This document shows positions 25,862 through 32,980 of a stretch of 41,610 nucleotides of DNA, piece by piece. Origin of the DNA: Omnitrophica WOR_2 bacterium RIFCSPHIGHO2_02_FULL_48_11 (GTDB lineage Bacteria; Omnitrophota; Gorgyraeia; Zapsychrales; GWA2-47-8); the NCBI GenBank assembly GCA_001805615.1, contig MHGP01000057.1, positions 40,824-82,433 on the forward strand, read 5' to 3'. The notes beneath the pieces were generated by a model, which saw nothing but the letters and a program-made list of their open reading frames with translations, was not told the origin of the DNA and ran no database searches. Every line of letters starts with the position of its first letter. Positions within the stretch are counted from its first letter, which is position 1. Both the position numbers and the translations under genes were made by a program.

Positions 25862-26341
25862 TTATTTCACCTTGATAATTCTCGCATCGATCTGGCCGTT
25901 AGCGATCTCCAGGATGCCGTACGAACAATACGGAGCAATCACCACATCGTTGGGACTGCCGGGATTAAAATATAAAGTCTTTTTGATACATTCGTTAAAA
26001 GGCTGGTGGGAATGCCCGAAAATGACCGCGTCCACCTTATCGCGCTTAAATTCTTCTTCCACCACGCTCAAAATCTTTTGCGCCGGCCCCTCCCCGTGAA
26101 AGAGACCGATCCGCACTGTGCCGTATTCTAAAATTTGCCGCCGCGGGAAGAGCTTACAGATCTCCGGGTAATCCATGTTGCCCTGGACCGCCTGCACGTC
26201 TTTAATCTTTGCTAAAGTTTTATATTCTTTGAGCGAACAAAAATCACCCGCATGAATGATCAGGTCAACCTTCTCAAAATCTTTGAGCATCTGCCCCGGC
26301 AATTCCCGGGAATGGGTATCAGAGACCACGCCTATTTTCAT
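25862..26341 (-). CDS. YfcE/MJ0936-type metallophosphodiesterase
   Basis: 159 residues of the calcineurin-like fold with the full metal-binding set: SDTH (D8, H10), HAGD (D33), GNMD (N55), HGEG (H82) and GHSH (H110, H112). Members of this small family hydrolyse phosphodiesters; the natural substrate is unknown. It shares an ATGA overlap with the large ATPase gene upstream. Confidence 0.93.
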   Translation of the reverse strand: MKIGVVSDTHSRELPGQMLKDFEKVDLIIHAGDFCSLKEYKTLAKIKDVQAVQGNMDYPEICKLFPRRQILEYGTVRIGLFHGEGPAQKILSVVEEEFKRDKVDAVIFGHSHQPFNECIKKTLYFNPGSPNDVVIAPYCSYGILEIANGQIDARIIKVK

Positions 26342-28050
26342 TGCGCTATCTGTTCGATATTCTGCGGATCGGCAGGCGGCGGCTCAACCACGATTGGCTC
26401 AGGATCCCCGCCCAAAAGGATGTACGGCTGATCATAAAAGTTGAGCAGCGTATTTAACTCATGCTCATTCCAGACCCACATCCGCTCCTGCAACGCCTTG
26501 AGCTTGGCATTCTCTTCAATGTCCGCCAGCGAAATAATGATATGCCCTAAGGTTTTCGTTCCCTTCTTTTTGGATTCCGTCAGGACTGCCGAGACATCCC
26601 CTTCACAAAGACTGTCTTTCTTGAGGATAATGAACCATGACCCTTCTTCTGTGGACGCATCCAGGACATCAAAAAAACACGGCTGCGGCATCTTCAACTT
26701 AGCCGGCAAAATTTTCTTGAAGGTCGGCAACCTGTACCGGCGGCCGTTCATATTGAGCGCTTCGTTTTCAAAGCGGCGCAAAAGTTCCGTGATCCGCAGC
26801 GAGAGATCTTTTTGTGAGGCCAGCTTAAAATCATCCACTGCCCGATGCAACTCAAGCAAGAACGCTTCGCGCTGTTTCTCAAGAGAGACATCAACGGCTT
26901 TTAACTGCTTTTGGAGAACATATTTGAGCCAATACTTAAAAAGTTTATCTTTAATATAAAAGAACGTTCCGTTCTTAACCACGACGCCCTCTTCGACCAA
27001 ACGCGCCAATCGCTGCGAGACAAAACTCTGTTTCAATCCCAATGCCCGGCTGACATCCTGCAATTTTTGACGGCCGCTGGTCAACGCGATCAAGATGGGA
27101 GGGATGGCTCCCCCGCTTCCTTTGACGGAACACAACTGGTCCACTGTCAATTCAAAATGCCGGCTCAATACGCCCCAGGGATTAAAGATCGCGTTCTCAA
27201 CCGCCGAGGCCAAAAGCGGCACATAAATTTCATTCTGATTATGGATCGCGCAAAGATAACGCAACTCTTGAAGGATCAAATTTAAATACAGCGGGTGCCC
27301 GCCGGTAAAATCAATGAGAAAATTCTGCAGCGAGTTCCCCATTTTGATCTTTTCGAGACGCTGCTGAATAAAATCCTGGCTCGTTTTTAAATCGAAGGGC
27401 TCCACGACAATGGTCTCAAAATTCCCGAAAAGCAGCGACAATTTCTCGGACAGAATTTTCTTCGCCTGCTCCAAAGAAGAACTGGTGACAATGTAGAGGC
27501 ACCGCTTTTGGGTCATGATATTTTTTCCCAATTCCTGAAAAACGTGCGGCAGCGCCAACTGTTCCAAACTCTGGAATTCGTCCAGGATCACCACGCAAAA
27601 TTTATTTGTTTCGGCGGTGAAAACTTCCGACAGATTGATCAAGGCGCGGTAAGCCTCGAGGGATCTGCCGTGCGCCATGTCCGCCTGTATTTTGGCAATA
27701 GCCTTGGCGGTCTGCGGGATAAATTTCTTGGTGCTCTCAATCAGCAATTGCACATCTTCGTGAAGAGTAAAGTTCTGTGATTTGGAATAATGATGCAGCA
27801 GCCCACCGACATATTTCATAACAACATAGGAAAGGTCCTTAAAATTGAGGTCGAGGTAGATGGGGATGATATCTTTATCATCCAGATCAGCGAGAAATTT
27901 TTGCAGGATGCTGCTTTTGCCGACATACCGGTCCCCCAAAAGGGCGATATTCTGACGGTAACCTTCTTTGAGGCCCAGCAACCGTTTCTTTAAAACATCA
28001 AAGATAGGACGTCGGCCAAAGAAATTTTCTTCAAAACTTAAACGGCTCAT
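26338..28050 (-). CDS. P-loop ATPase with winged-helix and uncharacterised C-terminal domain
   Basis: 570 residues. The N-terminal part opens with an FFGRRPIFDVL box, then Walker A GDRYVGKS at 39-46 and Walker B CVVILDEFQSL at 152-162. This pattern is typical of the archaeal-type/STAND-related ATPases. A winged-helix segment (LGLKQSFVSQRLARLVEEGVV) lies near residues 350-370. The C-terminal about 130 residues are mixed alpha/beta and end in a Pro-rich tail; they look like a possible decayed nuclease-fold domain, which is a weak inference. Function unknown. It sits between the NlpD-like gene and the phosphodiesterase, overlapping the latter by four bases. Confidence 0.8.
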   Translation of the reverse strand: MSRLSFEENFFGRRPIFDVLKKRLLGLKEGYRQNIALLGDRYVGKSSILQKFLADLDDKDIIPIYLDLNFKDLSYVVMKYVGGLLHHYSKSQNFTLHEDVQLLIESTKKFIPQTAKAIAKIQADMAHGRSLEAYRALINLSEVFTAETNKFCVVILDEFQSLEQLALPHVFQELGKNIMTQKRCLYIVTSSSLEQAKKILSEKLSLLFGNFETIVVEPFDLKTSQDFIQQRLEKIKMGNSLQNFLIDFTGGHPLYLNLILQELRYLCAIHNQNEIYVPLLASAVENAIFNPWGVLSRHFELTVDQLCSVKGSGGAIPPILIALTSGRQKLQDVSRALGLKQSFVSQRLARLVEEGVVVKNGTFFYIKDKLFKYWLKYVLQKQLKAVDVSLEKQREAFLLELHRAVDDFKLASQKDLSLRITELLRRFENEALNMNGRRYRLPTFKKILPAKLKMPQPCFFDVLDASTEEGSWFIILKKDSLCEGDVSAVLTESKKKGTKTLGHIIISLADIEENAKLKALQERMWVWNEHELNTLLNFYDQPYILLGGDPEPIVVEPPPADPQNIEQIAQ

Positions 28051-28066
28051 GAATAAAATCCTAACA

Positions 28067-28735
28067 TCAAGGCAAATAATACAACGGATTATCCGCTAAC
28101 GAATGTTTACGTATCTCAAAATGCAGGGCGGTTAAATTTTCCCTTTTCCCCACCTGGGCAATCGGGGCGCCCTTCAAAACGAAATCTCCTACCTTGGCCA
28201 ACAGGGCGGCATTGTTCGCATACACCGAATAATAACCGTCTTGATGATCGATAATAACCGTATAGCCATAACCGCTTAAATGATCGGCAAAAACGACCCG
28301 CCCCTCGCGGGAGGCCCGGACATTTTCCCCCAAATTCGCCTGGATCCCGATCCCTTTGTTCGATTCCAAACCGCGTCGCTCGCCAAAATACGAGATCACT
28401 TTCCCTTTGAGCGGCCAGGCAAACTCACTTTTGTTCAAATCTTCCTGAGTGAGAAGAATTTCTTTTACCGAATCCGCTCCGGGGATAAAAAGCAGCTGAT
28501 TCTGCTCGACATTGGCGACATTAGGGATCTTGTTAATCTTGATAATATCGTCAATACTCACCCGGTAGGCCTGAGCAATGCGCCAGATCGTCTCGCCTTT
28601 CCTTACTTTATGATAAACACCTTTTCCCAACGCGGGCGCGATCGTTCTGATCGGCACAGACGGCGCCGTGGCGCATCCCGCGATGTAAACGTACAAAAAA
28701 CTCAATAGCAACCAGTAGTAAGTTCTAAATTTCAA
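28067..28735 (-). CDS. NlpD-like lipoprotein: LysM plus degenerate LytM domain
   Basis: 222 residues. The lipobox IAGC puts the lipidated Cys at 21. A LysM domain lies at about 41-85 (VRKGETIWRIAQAYRVS), then a LytM/M23-like domain at about 105-222. Metal ligands are missing: the HxxxD site reads NKGIGI (N126, G130), HLH reads ALH (A203), and the YAH histidine is Asn. It therefore looks like the inactive NlpD/EnvC type, which activates amidases, rather than a peptidase. The initiation codon is TTG with no ribosome site, 11 bases after the tRNA's encoded CCA. Confidence 0.85.
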   Translation of the reverse strand: MKFRTYYWLLLSFLYVYIAGCATAPSVPIRTIAPALGKGVYHKVRKGETIWRIAQAYRVSIDDIIKINKIPNVANVEQNQLLFIPGADSVKEILLTQEDLNKSEFAWPLKGKVISYFGERRGLESNKGIGIQANLGENVRASREGRVVFADHLSGYGYTVIIDHQDGYYSVYANNAALLAKVGDFVLKGAPIAQVGKRENLTALHFEIRKHSLADNPLYYLP

Positions 28736-28746
28736 TTTGCAATCTT

Positions 28747-28820
28747 TGGAGCGAGGGACGGGAATCGAACCCGCGCACTCAGCTTGGGAAGCTGAAATTC
28801 TACCACTGAATTACCCTCGC
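28747..28820 (-). tRNA. tRNA-Gly, anticodon CCC, CCA encoded
   Basis: On the minus strand the acceptor GCGAGGG (28814-28820) pairs with CCCTCGC (28751-28757). Discriminator T and an encoded CCA follow (28750-28747). The anticodon stem TCAGC/GCTGA holds the loop TTCCCAA, giving CCC, which reads GGG. The T-arm has GGTTCGAATCC. It lies 17 bases after thiE and 11 before the NlpD-like gene, all on the same strand. Confidence 0.96.
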
Positions 28821-28837
28821 AATTTTTTACTGCTAAA

Positions 28838-29482
28838 TTACGATTTTGATTTTATTAAAATGTTTTTAAACCGTTGTGTTCTTTGCGACACATTTTCCGC
28901 CAAACAAATATCCCGGCAAACCGCCACTCTCCCGATACCGGCTACCTGCAATTGCCGCACATTGCCCACCTTGATGCCGCCGATCGCAAAAACAGGAATG
29001 CTTGCTTCCTTGACCACGCGCTGCAACAATCGCAGATCCATAGGCGCCCGGTCAGGTTTGGTGAGTGTCTTGAACACCGAACCAAATCCGATATAATCCG
29101 CTCCGACACGCTGGGCCTGCCGAACCTGGGCAAGCGTCTGGCAAGACGTCCCCAGAATGGCCTTGGCCCCGAGCCTGCTGCGCGCTGTTGTAATAGGGAT
29201 ATCCTCCTGCCCGAGATGAACGCCGTCCGCCGCAACGATCAGCGCCAAGTCAACCCGGTCGTTGATAATATACGGTACGCGTCCGCGCAAAAATCGCAAG
29301 GCCTGCTTCGAGAACGCCAAAATGTCCCTGGCCGTTCCCTTTTTATCGCGCAGCTGCACGATATCCACACCTGCCTGAACGGATTGTTTCAGTATTTCAA
29401 AGAGCTTCTCGTACGTGCCAACATCCCGGTCCAGAATCAAATAAAGCTTAGCGTCGTTCAACGATTTCTTTTTCCAGGGCAT
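28838..29482 (-). CDS. thiE: Thiamine-phosphate synthase
   Basis: Couples HMP-pyrophosphate and thiazole phosphate to thiamine phosphate. 214 residues with QLRDKKG, NDRVDLAL, DGVHLGQEDI and a GADYIGFGSVF block, all typical of the ThiE TIM barrel. It overlaps the ThiD2-like gene by 35 bases in the +1 frame. No upstream ribosome site is convincing, so translation is probably coupled. TTG at 29461 is an alternative start. Confidence 0.94.
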   Translation of the reverse strand: MPWKKKSLNDAKLYLILDRDVGTYEKLFEILKQSVQAGVDIVQLRDKKGTARDILAFSKQALRFLRGRVPYIINDRVDLALIVAADGVHLGQEDIPITTARSRLGAKAILGTSCQTLAQVRQAQRVGADYIGFGSVFKTLTKPDRAPMDLRLLQRVVKEASIPVFAIGGIKVGNVRQLQVAGIGRVAVCRDICLAENVSQRTQRFKNILIKSKS

Positions 29483-29864
29483 ACAGCTGATACCGCAACC
29501 TTTTTAATTCCGGTGCTAATTTTGTATCCAATAATTTTGTAAATTCTTCCAAGACCCGCACGGATTCCTTAACCCGCTGAGAATTCGCATAAAAAACATC
29601 GCCGATGCCTTGCCGCCTCAATTCTGCCGGAATTGTTTTTTTGCCGACATCTCCCGCAATATCCCGCGACCGGATAATGTTCAGAATCTTTAAGCCGGCG
29701 ATGACCTCGGTCAAGCGATGCCGGATGACCTTATACCGCCGGGTCAATTTGGGATCATCATAAATAAACCGGCAAACATCTTCGCAGACCCGCAAGCCTT
29801 CTTTCGCCCGATTAAAATTGGCATCGATGGTGCGCTGCAGTTGGGTTACCGTTTTCTTTTGCAC
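29448..29864 (-). CDS. ThiD2-like HMP-phosphate kinase domain protein
   Basis: 138 residues, all-helical, matching the domain found fused in front of ThiE in cyanobacteria and others. It has two internally similar halves: DANFNRAKEGLRVCED near 14-29 and YANSQRVKESVRVLEE near 92-107. ThiD2 domains have been assigned HMP-phosphate kinase activity, the step before ThiE. Here it is a separate gene overlapping thiE, and no canonical thiD is visible. The initiation codon is GTG at 29864, and it overlaps the hldE-type gene by 19 bases. Confidence 0.85.
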   Translation of the reverse strand: MQKKTVTQLQRTIDANFNRAKEGLRVCEDVCRFIYDDPKLTRRYKVIRHRLTEVIAGLKILNIIRSRDIAGDVGKKTIPAELRRQGIGDVFYANSQRVKESVRVLEEFTKLLDTKLAPELKRLRYQLYALEKEIVERR

Positions 29865-30340
29865 TTTTCAAGGATCGATTCGATAATTTGGGTGGTGGAA
29901 AGGCCCGGAACATATTCGAGCAATTCCAGCTTGCCACCGTTTTTCTTGACCACGTCATAGCCCACGACTTCTTCAGTTTTCCAATCCGCCCCTTTGATCA
30001 AAATGTCAGGCTTCAGCGCCTTGATCAATTCGTAAGGAGTATCTTCATCAAAGATCGTCACATAATCCACGCACTGCAAAGCCGCCAAAAGCCGCGCCCG
30101 GTACCCTTCAGCCACAATCGGACGCTGAGGCCCTTTGATAGTGCGCACCGATTTGTCACTGTTGAGGCCGACGATCAGGATACGATCATTTTTTCTGGCC
30201 GCTTCCAAATAACTGATATGCCCTGCGTGTAAAATATCAAAACAGCCGTTGGTAAAAGTAATTTTTTTCCCGGCTTTACGCTGCTGAGCAATGATCTTCT
30301 TCAGTGCCTTGACCGTAAGTATTTTCGTTTTAGTATCCAC
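29846..30340 (-). CDS. hldE: D-glycero-beta-D-manno-heptose 1-phosphate adenylyltransferase
   Basis: 164-residue nucleotidyltransferase matching only the C-terminal (RfaE2) half of bifunctional HldE. Motif GCFDILHAGHISYLE is the HxGH site, and KGADWKTEEVVG, typical of this family, follows. It makes ADP-heptose for LPS core. The kinase half is not in the window. The initiation codon is GTG with no ribosome site. gmhA is next upstream, supporting the heptose role. Confidence 0.93.
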   Translation of the reverse strand: MDTKTKILTVKALKKIIAQQRKAGKKITFTNGCFDILHAGHISYLEAARKNDRILIVGLNSDKSVRTIKGPQRPIVAEGYRARLLAALQCVDYVTIFDEDTPYELIKALKPDILIKGADWKTEEVVGYDVVKKNGGKLELLEYVPGLSTTQIIESILEKCKRKR

Positions 30341-30360
30341 AGGACATGCTGACTCAAAGA

Positions 30361-30933
30361 CTATGAACGCACAAATTTTGCTTCCACCAATTCACAGATC
30401 ACATGCGCCAGGCAAATATGCGACTCCTGGATCCGCGCTGTCACCTGCGAAGGAACGATCAATTTGATGTCACTCGCTTGGGCGACTTCGTTCCCCCCGC
30501 ACCCGGTCAACGATAAAGTTTTTAATCCCATCTTTTTTGCTTGTTTAAGGCCGGCGATGACATTCTTGGACCGCCCGCTGGTGGAAATACCGATTGCCAT
30601 ATCTTTGGGACGGCCCAGGCCTTCAATCTGCCGCGAAAAGATACATTCAAAACCGTAATCATTTCCCAGCGCCGTCAAGATAGACGTATCGGTCGTCAGC
30701 GCAATCGCCGGTAAGGATTGCCGCTCTTTCTGAAATCGGCCGATAAACTCCGCGGCGATGTGCTGGCTGTCAGCGGCCGAACCGCCATTGCCGAACAACA
30801 GAACTTTTCCGTTATTTTTTAAGGTTTCAGTGATTTCCTCGACCGCCTTGATGATCGCCGGAAGATTTGCCTTGAGGGTCGCTTCTTTGACCTGAACGGA
30901 TTCCTTGAAAATTTTTTCGATGGCTTCTTTCAT
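30361..30933 (-). CDS. gmhA: Sedoheptulose-7-phosphate isomerase
   Basis: First step of ADP-heptose synthesis. 190-residue SIS-domain protein with GNGGSAADSQHIAAEF near residues 48-63, STSGRSKNV near 116 and C-terminal QESHICLAHVICELVE. It starts nine bases after pfkA and precedes the hldE-type adenylyltransferase. Confidence 0.96.
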   Translation of the reverse strand: MKEAIEKIFKESVQVKEATLKANLPAIIKAVEEITETLKNNGKVLLFGNGGSAADSQHIAAEFIGRFQKERQSLPAIALTTDTSILTALGNDYGFECIFSRQIEGLGRPKDMAIGISTSGRSKNVIAGLKQAKKMGLKTLSLTGCGGNEVAQASDIKLIVPSQVTARIQESHICLAHVICELVEAKFVRS

Positions 30934-30942
30934 AAAATAACT

Positions 30943-31959
30943 TTAGGCAGAAAATACCTTGGACATTTCGTAGAGGTCCATATCAATTGTTTTACGTTTT
31001 TTAACAGCCTCTTCAATATCGACGTAATGCAGTTTATTATCCCGCAGGCTCACCATTTTGCCGAACTTTCCTTCTTTGACAAGTTCGACCGCCTTGACGC
31101 CGAACTGGGTTCCGATCAAGCGGTCATACGCCGTGGGAGTACCGCCGCGCTGAATATGTCCCAAAACGCTCACGCGTGTCTCATAACCCGTATTCTCTTC
31201 GATCGCTTTGGCGACCATCTCGCTGACATTCCCGAACCGCCGGCGTTCGACTTCCGTACGTTTATCAAGGTAACCGATGATCTTAGCCCCTTCCGAAACA
31301 ATAATAATACTGAAAGACTTTCCCCGCTGATGCCGGCGCTTCAGCGAATCGCACACTTCCTGAATATTGATAGGAAATTCCGGAACCAAAATAATATCCG
31401 CACCCCCGGCAATGCCAGCTTCCAACGCGATCCAGCCGGTGTAACGGCCCATGACCTCAACGACCATGATACGGTGATGGCTCTCGGCAGTCGTGTGCAA
31501 ACGGTCAATGCATTCGGTGGCAATATTCACCGCCGTGTCAAACCCAAACGCATAATCGGTCCCCGACAAAGCATTGTCAATGGACTTCGGCACACCCACG
31601 ACCCGGATGCGGCCTTCTTCATGAAGGGTGAGGGCGATCTTCAGTGTTTCCTCTCCCCCCACGGCGATCAAGGCATCGATACCGCCGCGCTTATAATTTT
31701 CCGTGATCTGTTTGATCTGTTCTGCATTTTCGAGAGGGTTGATACGGCTGGTCCCCAGGATAGTACCGCCGCGGTCCAAGATCCCGGAGGTCAAACGTAA
31801 ATCCAAAATCCGCATATCATTCTCAACGAGGCCTAACCACCCGTTCTTGATCCCGGTCACCACATATCCTTCGATCATGCCTTTACGGACAACCGCACGG
31901 ATGACGGAGTTGAGCCCGGGGCAGTCAGCTCCACCGGTTAAGATAGCAATTTTCTTCAT
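30943..31959 (-). CDS. pfkA: 6-phosphofructokinase, probably PPi-type or mixed
   Basis: Phosphorylates fructose-6-phosphate. 338 residues, with LTGGADCPGLNSVIR at the start and the substrate-site MVVEVMGRYTGWIALE. The donor site reads GGEET (E103, E104) and the catalytic loop PKSIDNA (K125, D128, A130). In ATP enzymes such as E. coli PfkA these are GGDGS and GTIDND; an acidic residue at 104 with Lys at 125 points to PPi use. D103 to Glu, Gly11 to Ala and the usual second Asp (here A130) are unusual. AGAAGGTG precedes the ATG. Confidence 0.9.
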   Translation of the reverse strand: MKKIAILTGGADCPGLNSVIRAVVRKGMIEGYVVTGIKNGWLGLVENDMRILDLRLTSGILDRGGTILGTSRINPLENAEQIKQITENYKRGGIDALIAVGGEETLKIALTLHEEGRIRVVGVPKSIDNALSGTDYAFGFDTAVNIATECIDRLHTTAESHHRIMVVEVMGRYTGWIALEAGIAGGADIILVPEFPINIQEVCDSLKRRHQRGKSFSIIIVSEGAKIIGYLDKRTEVERRRFGNVSEMVAKAIEENTGYETRVSVLGHIQRGGTPTAYDRLIGTQFGVKAVELVKEGKFGKMVSLRDNKLHYVDIEEAVKKRKTIDMDLYEMSKVFSA

Positions 31960-31971
31960 GACACCTTCTCT

Positions 31972-32571
31972 TTAGGCCCGATAGCCTTGAAACGGCATAC
32001 TACGTTCGGGAGTCGTCTTTTCGAATGATTTTGTCTTGATGTCATCCGTAGTGATTTTCATAACATGCATACGGACATTGACCGGTTCTTCCAAACCGAT
32101 CGTATCCTGAATCTTCCGCCGGATCGCTTCCTGCAAATTGGCGGTAACGTCCGGAATATTGACGTCTGATTTTAAGGTCAATTGGGTGGAAACATCCAAC
32201 CCCCGCTTGGTGGCAATAATATTTGTTTTGATTTCTTTGACTTCCGGGGAACGCAAGACCACCCGCCGCACCAAATCTTCCATCGCCATCAAGGACACCG
32301 TAACCCGTCCGGAAGGATTGTCAAACGCGATGGTCTTTTCCCGCTGTTTACGGTCCGAAATGGCTTGGGCATAAATAAAATTCTTAAGCAACAGGACTAG
32401 GGCCACAATCCCCAAAATAATCCGCAGATTATGATCCGTATAAGCAATTCTCAAAACATTCACCAGATAAGAGAAATCCAGCAGATTGAGGACAAAAAGC
32501 AGCATAAAGCATCCCACGAATAGAATGATCGTCACATAAAATAAAACAGCCAAATGGGTCAGCAGCTTCAT
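31972..32571 (-). CDS. amaP: AmaP-like alkaline-shock membrane anchor protein
   Basis: 199 residues with two membrane helices (about 9-32 and 50-70), then a cytoplasmic alpha/beta domain in the Asp23-like fold. AmaP anchors Asp23 to the membrane in staphylococci, and the pair here is in that order. GGGAGG lies just before the ATG. It overlaps the Asp23 gene by four bases (ATGA) and is followed by pfkA. Confidence 0.85.
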   Translation of the reverse strand: MKLLTHLAVLFYVTIILFVGCFMLLFVLNLLDFSYLVNVLRIAYTDHNLRIILGIVALVLLLKNFIYAQAISDRKQREKTIAFDNPSGRVTVSLMAMEDLVRRVVLRSPEVKEIKTNIIATKRGLDVSTQLTLKSDVNIPDVTANLQEAIRRKIQDTIGLEEPVNVRMHVMKITTDDIKTKSFEKTTPERSMPFQGYRA

Positions 32572-32924
32572 AGTCCCTCCCTCTCTATCCCCTGAATATT
32601 AACAGTAATATCTTTTAAATTAAGATCAATCGTCTTTTCGACCGCGGAGCGGACAACATCCTGAACTTCGCGCGCGATCTCCGGGACATTCAGGCCGTAG
32701 CGGACAACGATCTTTAGCTCAACCGAAACCTGGTTGCTCTCATCGACCGTCACGACAATGCCGGAATAATTCTTCCCGCCCAGCAATTCCCAAAGGCTGT
32801 CCTTAAAATCATTCTCGATCAGGCGCACGCCGTCGATATCGCGGATCGCAGAGTTCGCGATATCCGCTAACGCCCGCTTATGAACTTGCACCGTTCCTAA
32901 ATCAATTTCTTGTTCGCGATTCAT
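32568..32924 (-). CDS. Asp23/Gls24-family envelope stress protein
   Basis: 118 residues of the Asp23 (DUF322) fold: GTVQVHKRALADIANSAI, then DGVR and VSVELKIVVRYGLNVPEIA. Members form membrane-associated assemblies with AmaP. GAGGAG lies seven bases before the ATG. An extended -10 promoter precedes it, so it is the first gene of the long minus-strand run. Confidence 0.92.
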   Translation of the reverse strand: MNREQEIDLGTVQVHKRALADIANSAIRDIDGVRLIENDFKDSLWELLGGKNYSGIVVTVDESNQVSVELKIVVRYGLNVPEIAREVQDVVRSAVEKTIDLNLKDITVNIQGIEREGL

Positions 32925-32949
32925 GTTTATCTCCTCACAAGGCCTTCCA

Positions 32950-32978
32950 ATTATACCAGACCTTACCGTTTGGTATAA
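32950..32978 (-). promoter_or_regulatory. Extended -10 promoter inside an inverted repeat, upstream of the Asp23 gene
   Basis: On the minus strand TGGTATAAT (32950-32958) is an extended -10 box about 26 bases from the Asp23 ATG; the -35 is poor. The box forms one arm of an 8-bp inverted repeat TTATACCA / TGGTATAA with a 12-base spacer (32951-32978). This could be an operator or a weak hairpin ending accC transcription; no T-tract follows. Confidence 0.5.
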
Positions 32979-32980
32979 AA

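Noticed and set aside
25862-28050. ATPase plus phosphodiesterase as an anti-phage defence pair
   Set aside because: Both neighbours and the surrounding genes are housekeeping, with no mobility genes or defence partners; the phosphodiesterase is the common YfcE type.
28737-29096. Plus-strand open frame beginning MQSLERGTGIEPAHSAWEAE
   Set aside because: It is the well-known false protein made by translating the antisense of a tRNA gene; here it covers tRNA-Gly(CCC) and then thiE antisense.
29448-29482. Programmed frameshift fusing the ThiD2-like protein and ThiE
   Set aside because: Fusion would need a +1 shift, and no known +1 signal is present; the A-rich run would favour -1 slippage. Coupled translation is simpler.
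31027-31800. 257-codon plus-strand open frame
   Set aside because: Fully antisense to pfkA, whose protein motifs are clear; no ribosome site or family match. The same applies to the long antisense frames at 24635-25312 (dgt), 13863-14708 (uvrB), 20756-21367 (protease) and 35903-36541 (prolidase).
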